64,000 nucleotides of DNA. It comes from JAFGNV01 sp964612485 (lineage in GTDB: Bacteria; Chloroflexota; Anaerolineae; 4572-78; J111). The stretch spans positions 124,001-188,000 of the forward strand of contig CAZTFF010000004.1 of the NCBI GenBank assembly GCA_964612485.1, given 5' to 3'. The notes under the pieces are model-generated. The model did not search any database, was not told the origin of the DNA, and saw nothing but the letters and a program-made list of their open reading frames with translations. This document shows positions 9,685 through 17,976 of this stretch, piece by piece. The stretch's first letter is position 1, and the number at the start of each line of letters is the position of its first letter. A program made the translations under genes and the position numbers.

Positions 9685-10217
9685 GCATACTCCGACATGG
9701 TTTTGGTTTGAACAACAATGCCCACAATCGTCAGGGCCACAAACAATACGCCGGCCAGGGTGGGACTTAAAGGAAACACCTGAACTATCACCGCGGCGCC
9801 AATTAGAGCGGATAAGCCAATGAGGGCAAATTCCAGCAAGGACAACACCAGAATCACGCCTACCACGCCGCCCGCAACAAAGATCAGCCAGGCCCACATG
9901 GTCGGATCAACCCCCAACAATTCCAGCAGCCACATGGCCAGATAGCCGCCCAGCAGAAAGCCGGCCACGCCTACCGCCAATTTTTGCAGCCAGATGGCCA
10001 GCACCGCGCCCACAATCCCGCCCAGCAGGGCTACAAACAGCACCAGCCAATCGGCCTGGCCGTCGGTGAGTTGGATACCCAGGCCCAGGCCAAAAACAAA
10101 TCCGATCACGCCCACCGCCATCCAGAAAAGCCGGCGGCCCATAACCAGCACGGCCAGCCCGACGACAAACAGGATAATTTGCATGCCTAAATTGGATGAC
10201 AAAAAATTATCAGCCAT
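9681..10217 (-). CDS. TMEM198/DUF4203-like multi-pass membrane protein
   Basis: Very hydrophobic 178-aa protein with about six helices, many Gly residues (FVFGLGLGIQL, GVAGFLLGGYLAMWL) and no soluble domain. The Gly-rich repeated helices and length resemble the TMEM198/TM7SF3-like (DUF4203) family, which has no established biochemical role in bacteria. It is the first gene of the four-gene minus-strand operon. AGGAGG precedes its ATG, and its stop overlaps the lipoprotein start. The assignment to DUF4203 is by resemblance only. Confidence 0.7.
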   Translation of the reverse strand: MADNFLSSNLGMQIILFVVGLAVLVMGRRLFWMAVGVIGFVFGLGLGIQLTDGQADWLVLFVALLGGIVGAVLAIWLQKLAVGVAGFLLGGYLAMWLLELLGVDPTMWAWLIFVAGGVVGVILVLSLLEFALIGLSALIGAAVIVQVFPLSPTLAGVLFVALTIVGIVVQTKTMSEYA

Positions 10218-10248
10218 AATGATCTTTTATCCTCCTGTGGATAGTGCC

Positions 10249-10277
10249 ATTGTACCTTACGCCGGGTACGGGTGCAA
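10249..10277 (-). promoter_or_regulatory. Putative promoter of the membrane protein-lipoprotein-kinase operon
   Basis: On the minus strand TTGCAC (10277-10272) and TACAAT (10254-10249) are separated by 17 bp, about 30 bp ahead of the ATG at 10217. The -10 matches consensus at five of six positions and the -35 at three. Confidence 0.35.
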
Positions 10278-10291
10278 GCCCTGCAGCGGGG

Positions 10292-11575
10292 CTATCTGTT
10301 TGATCCCTGCCAGCCCCGGTAGCCCTGCCCCTTCTCGGCCCACAATTGCGCCAGTTTCAGGCAAAACGCCACCGCTTTGCCCATATCCTGCACGCTGACA
10401 TATTCCAGCGGGCCGTGAAAATTTTGCATCCCCGTGAAAAGGTTGGGGCAGGGCAGGCCGCGTTCGGTCAGGTGCGAGCCGTCGGTGCCGCCCCGGATGG
10501 GTGTGTGTAGCGGGGCAATATCCATTTGCCGGAGGGCTTCCACGGCCAATTCTACCGGGCGCATATCGTCTTCCAGCCAGTAGCGCATGTTGCGGTATTG
10601 GGGTTTGATGGTGCAGTCGATTTTGGCCCGTGGCTCGTCGGCCTGGATGTTGGCGCAGATTGATTTGACCAGCTCGCCGTGGGATTCCAGATTGGGTAGT
10701 TCGTAATCGCGTAGAATCAGGTGCATTCTCGCTTCGGCGGTGCTGCCTCGCATTTCGTACACGTGAATGAATCCTTCGCGTCCTTCGGTGGTTTCCGGCG
10801 AGCGATGATCTTGCGGCAGGTTGTCGATGATCTTCGCTGCCAGGTGCAGCGCGTTGACCATTTTGTCCTTGGCATCGCCGGGGTGGGTGGAAACGCCGGT
10901 GACGGTGATGATGGCTTTATCGGCGGAAAAGGTTTCGTAGCACACCTCCCCCAAATCCGCGCCGTCCAGGGTGTAGCCCACGTTGGCGTTCAGTTGGGCC
11001 AGATCGAGCTGATCCATGCCCCGGCCAATTTCTTCATCGGGATTAAAACAGAGACGGATTTCGCCGTGGGGAATGTTGGGATTATTCAGGAGCGCGGCGG
11101 CCAGCGTCATCACAATGGCCACGCCCGCTTTGTCATCGGCTCCCAGCAGTGTTTTGCCGCCGGCGGTGATGATGTCGTTGCCATGTTTCTGTTTGAGATA
11201 GCCAAAATCGTCTTCCGACAGCACCAGATCGGGGTTATCGGAAAATTTGATGGGCGTGCCGTCGTAATTACGATGAACAACCGGTTTGACATTGGTGCCG
11301 CTGAAGGCCGGGGCCGTATCCACGTGGGCAAAAAAAGCGACGGTGGGAATGTTGGGGGTGGCAACCGTGGCCGGAAGGGTGGCCAGCACGTAACCGCTGT
11401 CCGTCAGCGTAACGTCTTTGGCTCCCAACTCGTTCAATTCATCTACCAGCAGCCGCAGCAGATCGAATTGTTTGGCCGTGCTGGGCATTTTTGGTGAGGA
11501 TTCGTCGGCCTGGGTGTCGATTTGCACGTACCGTAGAAAACGTTGTTCAAGGTCTTTAAGATATTTTTGGGACAT
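10292..11575 (-). CDS. pepT: Peptidase T (tripeptide aminopeptidase, M20B)
   Basis: Cytosolic dinuclear zinc aminopeptidase releasing the N-terminal residue from tripeptides. The M20 ligand motifs are complete: H84 and catalytic D86 in FFAHVDTAP, bridging D147 in LLGADDKAG, and general base E181 with ligand E182 in NPDEEIG. The C-terminal GGTDGSHLTERG carries the last His ligand. Length of 427 aa is slightly above the usual 410. Start supported by GGAG six bases upstream. It is one of three peptidase genes within 5 kb on this strand, consistent with a peptide-scavenging lifestyle. Confidence 0.93.
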   Translation of the reverse strand: MSQKYLKDLEQRFLRYVQIDTQADESSPKMPSTAKQFDLLRLLVDELNELGAKDVTLTDSGYVLATLPATVATPNIPTVAFFAHVDTAPAFSGTNVKPVVHRNYDGTPIKFSDNPDLVLSEDDFGYLKQKHGNDIITAGGKTLLGADDKAGVAIVMTLAAALLNNPNIPHGEIRLCFNPDEEIGRGMDQLDLAQLNANVGYTLDGADLGEVCYETFSADKAIITVTGVSTHPGDAKDKMVNALHLAAKIIDNLPQDHRSPETTEGREGFIHVYEMRGSTAEARMHLILRDYELPNLESHGELVKSICANIQADEPRAKIDCTIKPQYRNMRYWLEDDMRPVELAVEALRQMDIAPLHTPIRGGTDGSHLTERGLPCPNLFTGMQNFHGPLEYVSVQDMGKAVAFCLKLAQLWAEKGQGYRGWQGSNR

Positions 11576-11603
11576 TTTTTCTCCAAATTTTTAGGAATGA
11601 GAG

Positions 11604-11743
11604 TTATTTAACTTCCCCGATTTGTTGGGATAACAGAGTGGAGATCAGAGATTTCGCCGCTTATGCTTACGCAATTTCCCAATTTCTAATCCCTGGATTA
11701 GACCTAATCTCCAATTTTCTAAATGCGGAAGTTGTTAAATTTC
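11604..11743. repeat. AT-rich palindromic intergenic region with short tandem words
   Basis: Between pepT and the small membrane gene, TTTAACTTCC (about 11608-11617) and GGAAGTTGTTAAA (about 11728-11740) form an interrupted inverted repeat. Inside, 11671-11722 consists of variants of CAATTTC, CTAATCC and CTAATCTCC. These include a perfect CTAATCC-CT-GGATTAG palindrome. It looks like a decayed repeat element; no gene is seen in it. Confidence 0.45.
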
Positions 11744-11759
11744 TAGTTTTAAGCCAGGG

Positions 11760-12248
11760 TTAATCTTCAACTTCTGTGGTGACCGCTGCTTTTTTTGATC
11801 GCACGGCCAGCGCGCTCACCAGGCCAATGAGGGGGGCTACAATTGTGATGATAACCAAGGTGATGCCCCACACCAGGCCGAAATTTTCTTGAGCAGACAG
11901 AACAGGCAGGCCAACGGCCACTATCGCCAGGACGCAGTAGTGTAATATCAAACTAAGCAAAGCCCCGGCCAGATAAAACCATCCCGATTGCCAGCGTCGG
12001 GAAAGATAGCCGATCAACACGCCGGCGGCCACCGCCGTAACAAATGTGTGCAACGTTTGAATGATCAGGGCGTTTCCAACGGTGGACCAGATTGTTTCAA
12101 TACGGTCTCCGGCGTAAAGCGGATCTAACAAGGTTGCCCCGCTGAACAGCACGGCCACCACAACGCCCAGAGCGGCAGGTAGAACAAGGTGAAAAAATAA
12201 TGCTGTAACAAATGCGGTAACAGCTCCAATTATCATCAACCTGATCAT
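11760..12248 (-). CDS. Small integral membrane protein of unknown function
   Basis: 162-aa hydrophobic protein with about four helices: residues 3-35, 58-85 (ALIIQTLHTFVTAVAAGVLIG), 90-113 and 125-150. It ends in a short charged tail, SKKAAVTTEVED. No family was recognised. The start at 12248 has only a weak ribosome site (TAGGG-like). It lies between pepT and pepF, both on the same strand, so it could be co-transcribed with pepF 35 bp upstream. A role in transport is a guess not supported by motifs. Confidence 0.6.
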   Translation of the reverse strand: MIRLMIIGAVTAFVTALFFHLVLPAALGVVVAVLFSGATLLDPLYAGDRIETIWSTVGNALIIQTLHTFVTAVAAGVLIGYLSRRWQSGWFYLAGALLSLILHYCVLAIVAVGLPVLSAQENFGLVWGITLVIITIVAPLIGLVSALAVRSKKAAVTTEVED

Positions 12249-12283
12249 GAGAAACCCTACTTACATCGCAACAATTACAGGAC

Positions 12284-14074
12284 TTACGTATGAATTATTT
12301 TTATTTTCTCCGCCAGCTTCACAAGCTCATCCACATCGGCCAGGGCGCGGTCTACGGCGCTTTCCCAGAAATCGGGTTGGGTCAGGTCCACGCCCAGATG
12401 GGTTTGGGCCAGCGCTTCGGTGGTCATTGAGCCGGTATCGCGCAGCAAGGCAATGTAGCGATCCGCAAAAGATGGCCCTTCGGCCAGCGCTTGAGCATAC
12501 ACCCCATTGCTGAACAGGTAGCCAAAGGTGTAAGGGAAGTTGTAAAACGGCGCGCCGGTAATGTAAAAATGCAGTTTGGAAGCCCAGAATAACGGATGGT
12601 AATCGGCCAGGCCGTTTTTGAAGGCCTTTTTCTGTGAGTCTACCATCAATTCCGATAATTCGTCCACGCTGAGCGATTTTTTGGCCCGTTGTTCAAAAAA
12701 GGCGGTTTCAAAGAGAAAGCGGGCGCGGATGTTCATCAAAAAGGCGGCGGCATCGTTGAGTTTGGCGGCCAGCAGGCTGAGCCGTTCTGTATCATCGGTG
12801 GCGGCTTTGAGGCTGGCATCGTTGACAATGGACTCGTTGAAAGTGCTGGCGGTTTCGGCCACGCTCATGGTGTAGCGGCGCGCGCCGTAAGGCAGATCGC
12901 GCATCACCCAGCTATGGTAGCCGTGGCCTAACTCGTGGGCCAGCGTGCGGATGCCGTTGAAACTGCCGTTGAAGGTCATAAAAATGCGCGATTGGCCGAT
13001 GAGCGGGAAGCCGGTGCAAAACGCGCCCGCTCGCTTGCCGGAACGGTCTTCAGACTCGACCCAGCCCTGATCGATGGCCATGCGGCAGTAATCGGCAATA
13101 TCGGGGTTGGAGCGGCGAATGGTTTCCACGGTAAAATCGGCGGCTTCGGCAAAGGTGAAGGTTTTTCTGGTTTCGCCTACCGGCGCGTACACATCGTACC
13201 AACTCAGTTGGTCCACGCCAAAGATTTTGGCTTTGGCGGTAAAATAATCCAGCAATTTGCCGTTTTTGGCTTCGATGACGTTCCACATCGTGTCCAGGGT
13301 TTCGGCGGTGAAGCGGTTGTCGAGCAGGGGTTCTTTTAGAACCGATTCCCAGCCCCGGTGTTTGTACAGCGCCAGCCGGAACCCGGCCTGGTTGTTGAGG
13401 GCCTGGGCGCACACTTTGGCAATTTTTCGCCAGGCGCTTTCATACAACTCAAAGGCTTTGCGGCGAGTTTCGCGGTCGGGATCGTCCTCGTATTTGTTTT
13501 GCAGTTGGCCCAGGCTCATCGGTTCGCCTTCAAATTCCACCTCTTCATCGCCGCTGACAATGCCGTATAGCCGGTCCCAGGCGTGGTAGCCGTCGGTCGC
13601 CAGATCGTTGGCCAGCGATTCCATTTGCGGCGCCATTTTCATGCGGGCCAGATCGCGCGTTTCGTTCAGTTTGAAGGCCACGGCGCTGAGCGTGGTATCG
13701 CTGAGCAGGCTGTCCCAGGCATCGTCGTTTTGCGCGGCAAAAATCGCGCCCAGTTCGGTCCAGATGTTGCCTAATTGGGCGCTGAGTTGATCGATGTGGG
13801 CGTAGAGCTGCAATCCTTTTTCATCTTTCACATCGGCGGAGATAAGACAGGCCGCGAATGACCCGGTCTGCTGCAGCCGAGCGCCCAGTTCGTACAAAAA
13901 GTTGATTTTTTCAACCCAGACCTCGTGGTGCGCTTTGGCCAGGGGGGTGGGAAACGCGCCGGTATCAAAGGCGTTCAGGTCGTCGATGAGTTGATCTAGA
14001 AAATCGGCCAGTTCTTTTGATTCGCTGCCGCCGGAAAAAATGGTTTCTAAATCCCAATTTAAGCTGATGCTCAT
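12284..14074 (-). CDS. pepF: M3 family oligoendopeptidase F-like peptidase
   Basis: Cytosolic zinc oligopeptidase of 596 aa, the usual size of PepF/M3B enzymes. The zinc site HELGH is at residues 380-384 within RTLAHELGHGYHSWV. The third ligand Glu lies about 25 residues on, in VAETASTFNE. Upstream, FCTGFPLIGQSRIFMTFNGS is the conserved M3B strand region. The ATG is preceded by GAGGTGA. Known enzymes of this family cut peptides of roughly 7-17 residues in the cytosol. A MITE lies immediately upstream and could contribute promoter elements. Confidence 0.93.
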   Translation of the reverse strand: MSISLNWDLETIFSGGSESKELADFLDQLIDDLNAFDTGAFPTPLAKAHHEVWVEKINFLYELGARLQQTGSFAACLISADVKDEKGLQLYAHIDQLSAQLGNIWTELGAIFAAQNDDAWDSLLSDTTLSAVAFKLNETRDLARMKMAPQMESLANDLATDGYHAWDRLYGIVSGDEEVEFEGEPMSLGQLQNKYEDDPDRETRRKAFELYESAWRKIAKVCAQALNNQAGFRLALYKHRGWESVLKEPLLDNRFTAETLDTMWNVIEAKNGKLLDYFTAKAKIFGVDQLSWYDVYAPVGETRKTFTFAEAADFTVETIRRSNPDIADYCRMAIDQGWVESEDRSGKRAGAFCTGFPLIGQSRIFMTFNGSFNGIRTLAHELGHGYHSWVMRDLPYGARRYTMSVAETASTFNESIVNDASLKAATDDTERLSLLAAKLNDAAAFLMNIRARFLFETAFFEQRAKKSLSVDELSELMVDSQKKAFKNGLADYHPLFWASKLHFYITGAPFYNFPYTFGYLFSNGVYAQALAEGPSFADRYIALLRDTGSMTTEALAQTHLGVDLTQPDFWESAVDRALADVDELVKLAEKIKIIHT

Positions 14075-14101
14075 TTTATCACCTCAATCTATTTTTTGTT
14101 A

Positions 14102-14217
14102 TTCTAATCGTATCTTCTCAATATTTCGGGGGAACGAGGTCTGAGCCTGTCGAAGACCGTTGGTTTCGACAAGCTCAATCAACTCTGCCCCAGATTATTG
14201 AGAAGGTACTTCTAATC
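14102..14217. mobile_element. MITE-like element, about 100 bp, with 8-bp target duplication
   Basis: Element 14110-14209 has 22-bp imperfect terminal inverted repeats (18 of 22 identical). The left one begins GTATCTTCTCAATA and the right one, read inverted, GTACCTTCTCAATA. It is flanked by the perfect direct repeat TTCTAATC at 14102-14109 and 14210-14217. Internally TGAGCCTGTCGAA (from 14142) pairs with TTCGACAAGCTCA (to 14177), so the whole element folds as a long hairpin. It has no coding capacity. The flanking 8-bp repeat is the expected footprint of transposition by a full-length relative elsewhere in the genome. Confidence 0.7.
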
Positions 14218-14247
14218 ATTTGCAAACTGTGGTCAGTGGTCTGGGTG

Positions 14248-15501
14248 TCAAAACGTCCATTCGCCGTTACGCATCACCGGTTCGGCAGCGCCGTCGCGGG
14301 TAAGACCGTCAACATCCATTTCCTGCGAGCCGATCATAAAATCGGTGTGGATCAGGCTGAAATTACCGCCGGCGGCTGCAAATTCCTCCGGGGTCATAGC
14401 CGGGCCGTTTTCCAAACAAAAACGGTAGGCCCGGCCCAAGGCCAGGTGGCTGGCCGCGTTTTCATCAAACAGGGTGTTGTAAAACATGATGCCAGAGGCG
14501 GAAATGGGCGAGTTGTAGGGCACCAGGGCTACTTCGCCCAATTGGCGCGCGCCTTCGTCGCTGTCCAGCATTTTGTTGAGGGTTTCTTCGCCCTTTTTGG
14601 CGATGGCTTTGATTACCCGGCCATTTTCAAAGGTCAGGCTGAAATCCTCGATCAGCAGTCCACCCCCTGACCCGCCCCCATAACTCAACGGTTTGGAAGC
14701 GGCCACAACGCCGTGGGTACGATCTTTGTGGGGCAGCGTAAAAACTTCTTCGGTGGGGATGTTGGCCACAAACGGAATCCGGGCGCTGTTGGTGGTGATG
14801 CTTTGCCCGCCTTTCCAGATGTGGTTGTCCGGCAGTCCTATGGTCAGATCGGTGCCGGGGGCGCTGTATTTCAGGGCCGTGTATTGTTTGTGATTGAGAT
14901 AATCTTCTCTGGCCCTCAAATCGGCCAGGTGCTGCTGCCAGGCGGCCACCGGATCAGGTTGGTCGGCCCGTACCATCTTAAAAACCAGGTCCCACAGTTT
15001 GTCCATTTGCGTGTCGGGCGGATCATCGGGGAAAATTTTGGCGGCCCAACCGGGAATCGGCAGGGAAATCAAACACCAGTTGACCGCGTCGGCCATCAAT
15101 TTGTGGCGAAAAGGCAGCATGTGCTCATCCAGCACCCGCTGGGCGGTGGCAATCAGTTCCGGGTCTTGATCGGCCAGCAAGTCCGGGTCAAACGAGTAAA
15201 TCGTAAGGGTCGCATCGCCCTGTTCGGCGGCCTGGGCCAGCACGTTGGTGCGCCAGGCGGGGAATTCTTTAAACGAGTCGCGGGGCGCGTGTTGGAACCG
15301 GGCCAGGGTAACGGCGTCATCGTGCCACATCACCTCTACAAATCTGGCCCCGGCCTGATAAGCGCTGGTCGCGATCAGCCGTACCAGCGGAGCAGCCTCG
15401 ATTGGGGTTCGTAAAATGAGCCGCTGCCCCGGCTGCAAGCCGACCCCAACTTTAACAATGAGGTCGGCGTAATTTTGTAATTTTTGCGCAAAGGATAGCA
15501 T
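14248..15501 (-). CDS. M29 family aminopeptidase (AmpS/thermophilic metalloprotease)
   Basis: Cytosolic metallo-aminopeptidase of 417 aa, the normal M29 length. Recognisable parts are the N-terminal YADLIVKVGVGLQPGQ, the strand FVEVMWHDD, and the C-terminal metal-binding half. That half carries ANIPTEEVFTLPHKD, the Gly-rich loop YGGGSGGGL and GIMFYNTLFDENAASHLALG. The start at 15501 is preferred over the in-frame ATG 12 bases upstream because GGAGG lies five bases before it. It is divergent from doxX across a palindrome-rich spacer. Confidence 0.9.
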   Translation of the reverse strand: MLSFAQKLQNYADLIVKVGVGLQPGQRLILRTPIEAAPLVRLIATSAYQAGARFVEVMWHDDAVTLARFQHAPRDSFKEFPAWRTNVLAQAAEQGDATLTIYSFDPDLLADQDPELIATAQRVLDEHMLPFRHKLMADAVNWCLISLPIPGWAAKIFPDDPPDTQMDKLWDLVFKMVRADQPDPVAAWQQHLADLRAREDYLNHKQYTALKYSAPGTDLTIGLPDNHIWKGGQSITTNSARIPFVANIPTEEVFTLPHKDRTHGVVAASKPLSYGGGSGGGLLIEDFSLTFENGRVIKAIAKKGEETLNKMLDSDEGARQLGEVALVPYNSPISASGIMFYNTLFDENAASHLALGRAYRFCLENGPAMTPEEFAAAGGNFSLIHTDFMIGSQEMDVDGLTRDGAAEPVMRNGEWTF

Positions 15502-15546
15502 CTTTGCCTCCATATTTATATTTTTACCATCTTTTGTTCAGGTTTG

Positions 15547-15600
15547 GTAAGCCGGCTTACGGAAAAATCAGGGATAGTGCGGTTTAATCTAATCCGTAAG
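15547..15600. promoter_or_regulatory. Palindromic operator candidate between M29 peptidase and doxX
   Basis: The spacer holds a perfect 14-bp palindrome, GTAAGCCGGCTTAC (15547-15560). Its right arm is reused in a second inverted repeat, CTTACGGA (15556-15563) with TCCGTAAG (15593-15600). Three related GTAAG/CTTAC half sites in a divergent promoter region suggest binding by a dimeric regulator, but none is identified. Confidence 0.4.
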
Positions 15601-15641
15601 TTCAATTCAACCCATTTAAACGAAAGAGGAGGTAATTTACA

Positions 15642-16094
15642 ATGACAACTAATTCGATGTCGGCATCAAAGGAGCAAAAAGGGATTACCGATCTGCCTTT
15701 CTTGGCCGCGCTGGCGCCCTATGCGCACTGGACGTTGCGCCTGGCTATTGGTAGTGTATTCCTGTATCACGGGATCACCAAATTTCCGGCGCTCAACGAG
15801 ATGGCGGCCATGATGGGCATGCCGGTGGCGCTGATAACCTTGCTGGCCATTATGGAAACGTCCGGCGGCGCGCTGGTGCTGGCCGGCGGATTTTTACCAA
15901 GTTGGGCCACACGTCTGGGCGCGGTGTTATTGATTCCGGTGATGCTGGGCGCAATTGCTATGGTTCACTGGCCGCAGTGGACGTTTGTGGCTTCTGATAC
16001 CCATCCGATGGGCGGGATGGAGTTTCAGGTTACGCTCATCTTGGTTTTGAGCTATATGTTTGTGAAGGGTAAAAATACTTACCCCCCCGGATGA
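15642..16094 (+). CDS. DoxX family membrane protein
   Basis: 150-aa membrane protein with four helices. The DoxX signature region reads RLAIGSVFLYHGITKFPA, followed by METSGGALVLAGGF. Its ribosome site, GAGGAGG, lies eight bases ahead of the ATG. DoxX proteins are quinone-associated or redox-related membrane proteins of diverse roles (for example the thiosulfate:quinone oxidoreductase subunit or an oxidant-resistance complex), and none can be singled out. It is monocistronic, with a strong terminator. Confidence 0.88.
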   Translation: MTTNSMSASKEQKGITDLPFLAALAPYAHWTLRLAIGSVFLYHGITKFPALNEMAAMMGMPVALITLLAIMETSGGALVLAGGFLPSWATRLGAVLLIPVMLGAIAMVHWPQWTFVASDTHPMGGMEFQVTLILVLSYMFVKGKNTYPPG

Positions 16095-16123
16095 GAGTAT
16101 TTATCCGTTTTGGTTGAAAAACG

Positions 16124-16160
16124 ACCTGCCGGACTTGAATGTTCCGGCAGGTTTTTGTTT
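16124..16160 (+). terminator. Intrinsic terminator after doxX
   Basis: Stem ACCTGCCGGA (16124-16133) with TCCGGCAGGT (16143-16152), a perfect ten-base pairing around a nine-base loop. It is followed by TTTTGTTTTT. Confidence 0.88.
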
Positions 16161-16227
16161 TTGCGCATCCTCGAATTCTACCCGAATTTCCGCCGGTTCC
16201 AAATCAATAACTTTCTCATTTTTGTGA

Positions 16228-17073
16228 TTACTGTCCGCATCCCAGTTCCTCCATAAATCTGGCCACCGCCTCTTCGATGGTCAAGGCTCCTTCGAGTACG
16301 GGATTTTGATATTTTTCGGCCCATTGGTACAGGCGAGATTGGGCGGTGTAAAATTCATCCAGAATCAGCGGGGCAAACGCGCCGCTTTCTTCCATAAAAC
16401 CGCTGTCGAAAAAATCTTGCTTGGCCTGCTCCCGATCATACGGAAGGCGGACAATACGGGCCGACCATTGGCCGCGCTGCCAGGCGAGTTGGCCGTAGGC
16501 GGCCCGGGTATCGCCGTCAAACGGCAGGCCGGTGGCGCCCACATTCACCACGAGCGTATCATCGATGGCGCGGACCAGGGGACGGTGAGTATGGCCCACG
16601 CAGAGCAGGGGCGGCGGCGGCTGGATTTGACGGCGCAGGTGTTGATCGGAGGTTTCGGGATAGATGCCGTCTCGATTGCCGCGCATAGAAGCGTGGGTGA
16701 TGCGTATCTCGCTGCCGTCGGGCGCTGGCAACCTTTGCTGGAAAGGCATGGCGGCCAATGAATCTGTATGGCCGTTCAATTTTTCGTAAGTCCAGTAACC
16801 TGTGCGGAAAATATCGTATTGCGGGCCGTGGAGCGGGGCGTCTGTTTGACCGCAGGCGATCACATAATCCTCATGATTACCTCGCACGGTGAGCCAGCCC
16901 TGTTTTTGCTGCTTCTCCCGCACAAATTGCAAACATTCCACCGGGCGAGGGCCGCGATTCACAATATCGCCGGCTACCACCACCGCATCGGGCTGCCACG
17001 CCTCAATATGTTCACTGATGGTATGGAGCGCCGTGTAATTGCCATGAATATCGGCCAGCACAGCCAGTTTCAT
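16228..17073 (-). CDS. Metallophosphoesterase (YfcE/diadenosine tetraphosphatase-like)
   Basis: Dinuclear metal phosphoesterase of 281 aa with the full calcineurin-like motif series: DIHGN at residues 8-12, GDIVNRGPRP, GNHED and GHTH. The start at 17073 (MKLAVLADIHGN) is chosen over an upstream in-frame ATG because AAGGA precedes it and the core strand then begins at once. The substrate is unknown; relatives act on phosphodiesters, phosphoproteins or dinucleoside polyphosphates. The C-terminal 60 residues are helical and variable. It is divergent from the Feo operon. Confidence 0.88.
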   Translation of the reverse strand: MKLAVLADIHGNYTALHTISEHIEAWQPDAVVVAGDIVNRGPRPVECLQFVREKQQKQGWLTVRGNHEDYVIACGQTDAPLHGPQYDIFRTGYWTYEKLNGHTDSLAAMPFQQRLPAPDGSEIRITHASMRGNRDGIYPETSDQHLRRQIQPPPPLLCVGHTHRPLVRAIDDTLVVNVGATGLPFDGDTRAAYGQLAWQRGQWSARIVRLPYDREQAKQDFFDSGFMEESGAFAPLILDEFYTAQSRLYQWAEKYQNPVLEGALTIEEAVARFMEELGCGQ

Positions 17074-17171
17074 AAGATTTCCTTGCCTCAAAAGTTGTCC
17101 ACTATCTTAGCCTGTGGACGGCAATTGGTCAAACAACTGCGGGCGATTGTTAACCCCGGCTCCAAAAAAGA

Positions 17172-17228
17172 TTAACCCTGGTTAAAATAGGATGTGACAT
17201 TTATCCAGTTCTGGTATGACATTTGTCA
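17172..17228. promoter_or_regulatory. Operator candidates ahead of the DtxR-Feo operon
   Basis: TTAACC-CT-GGTTAA (17172-17185) is a perfect palindrome. TGACATTT occurs twice in direct orientation at 17195 and 17217, about two helical turns apart. The second copy is part of the palindrome TGACA-TT-TGTCA (17217-17228), which overlaps the -35 hexamer. The placement suits metal-dependent repression by the DtxR-like product, but the assignment is inference. Confidence 0.45.
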
Positions 17229-17252
17229 CTATTACCTGTTAGGTTGTATGAT
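17223..17252 (+). promoter_or_regulatory. Sigma-70-type promoter of the Feo operon
   Basis: TTGTCA (17223-17228) and TATGAT (17247-17252), each matching consensus at five of six bases, are separated by 18 bp. Transcription would start near 17259, about 37 bases ahead of the regulator ATG, which has AAGGA in front of it. Confidence 0.6.
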
Positions 17253-17295
17253 ATACTCAAGGTAAGGTTTACCATATCTTTTAAGGATTTTTGTT

Positions 17296-17976
17296 ATGGC
17301 GCACCATAACTTAGATGAAGCGGCCATGAGTGAGAGCATCGAAATGTACTTGCTCCGGGTGGCGATGTTACAGGACAACGGCCAGCCTGTGCCGGTGCCG
17401 CAACTGGCGCACGAGCTGGCTATTTCGCCCGTATCAGCGCATGAAATGTGCCGGAAGCTGACCGACCGGGGCCTGGTGCAGTACGAGCCGTACAAAGGCG
17501 TTACGCTCACCACCCAGGGCGACGCGCTGGCTCAACGGGTGCTGCGCAGCCGCGAGTTGTGGAAAACATTCTTTGTGGACAAATTGAACCTCGCGCCGGT
17601 TGAGGCCGATGAAATCGCCTGCCGTTTTGAGCACGTCACGCCGGAAGAGGTCGCCGACCGGCTGGCGATGTTTTTGCATGCTTCGGAGGCAGAGGCCGGC
17701 AGCAATGCTGTTTGCGCTTTGCCCAACCTGGCAACCGGCGCGCGCGCCCAGGTTGTTGATTTTGAGGCGGATGACGTGTCAAAAGAATTTTTAATCCGCC
17801 AGGGTGTGGTGGCCGGGCACGTGCTGGAGATCATGGCCGCCGGAGCCGACGGCTCGCGGCTGGTCTGCGTGGCCGGGCAGTCGCTCTCGTTGGCCTGGAA
17901 TCTGGCTAAAAAAATCAGGGTCATCCCTGTAGCAGTGGAACCAACATCATTACTCGAGGAAATTCGATGCGATTAA
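17296..17976 (+). CDS. DtxR/MntR-family metal-dependent regulator with C-terminal FeoA-like domain
   Basis: Cytosolic repressor-type protein of 226 aa. A winged helix occupies residues 10-75 (PVPQLAHELAISPVSAHEM as the recognition region, wing EPYKGVTLT). A helical dimerisation and metal-binding domain follows (about 76-140), with ACRFEH. The FeoA/SH3-like C-terminal domain covers about 150-226. DtxR relatives bind DNA when loaded with Fe2+ or Mn2+. As the first gene of a feoAB operon under palindromic sites, it probably represses its own operon when iron is sufficient. Its stop overlaps the feoA start by ten bases. Confidence 0.9.
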   Translation: MAHHNLDEAAMSESIEMYLLRVAMLQDNGQPVPVPQLAHELAISPVSAHEMCRKLTDRGLVQYEPYKGVTLTTQGDALAQRVLRSRELWKTFFVDKLNLAPVEADEIACRFEHVTPEEVADRLAMFLHASEAEAGSNAVCALPNLATGARAQVVDFEADDVSKEFLIRQGVVAGHVLEIMAAGADGSRLVCVAGQSLSLAWNLAKKIRVIPVAVEPTSLLEEIRCD

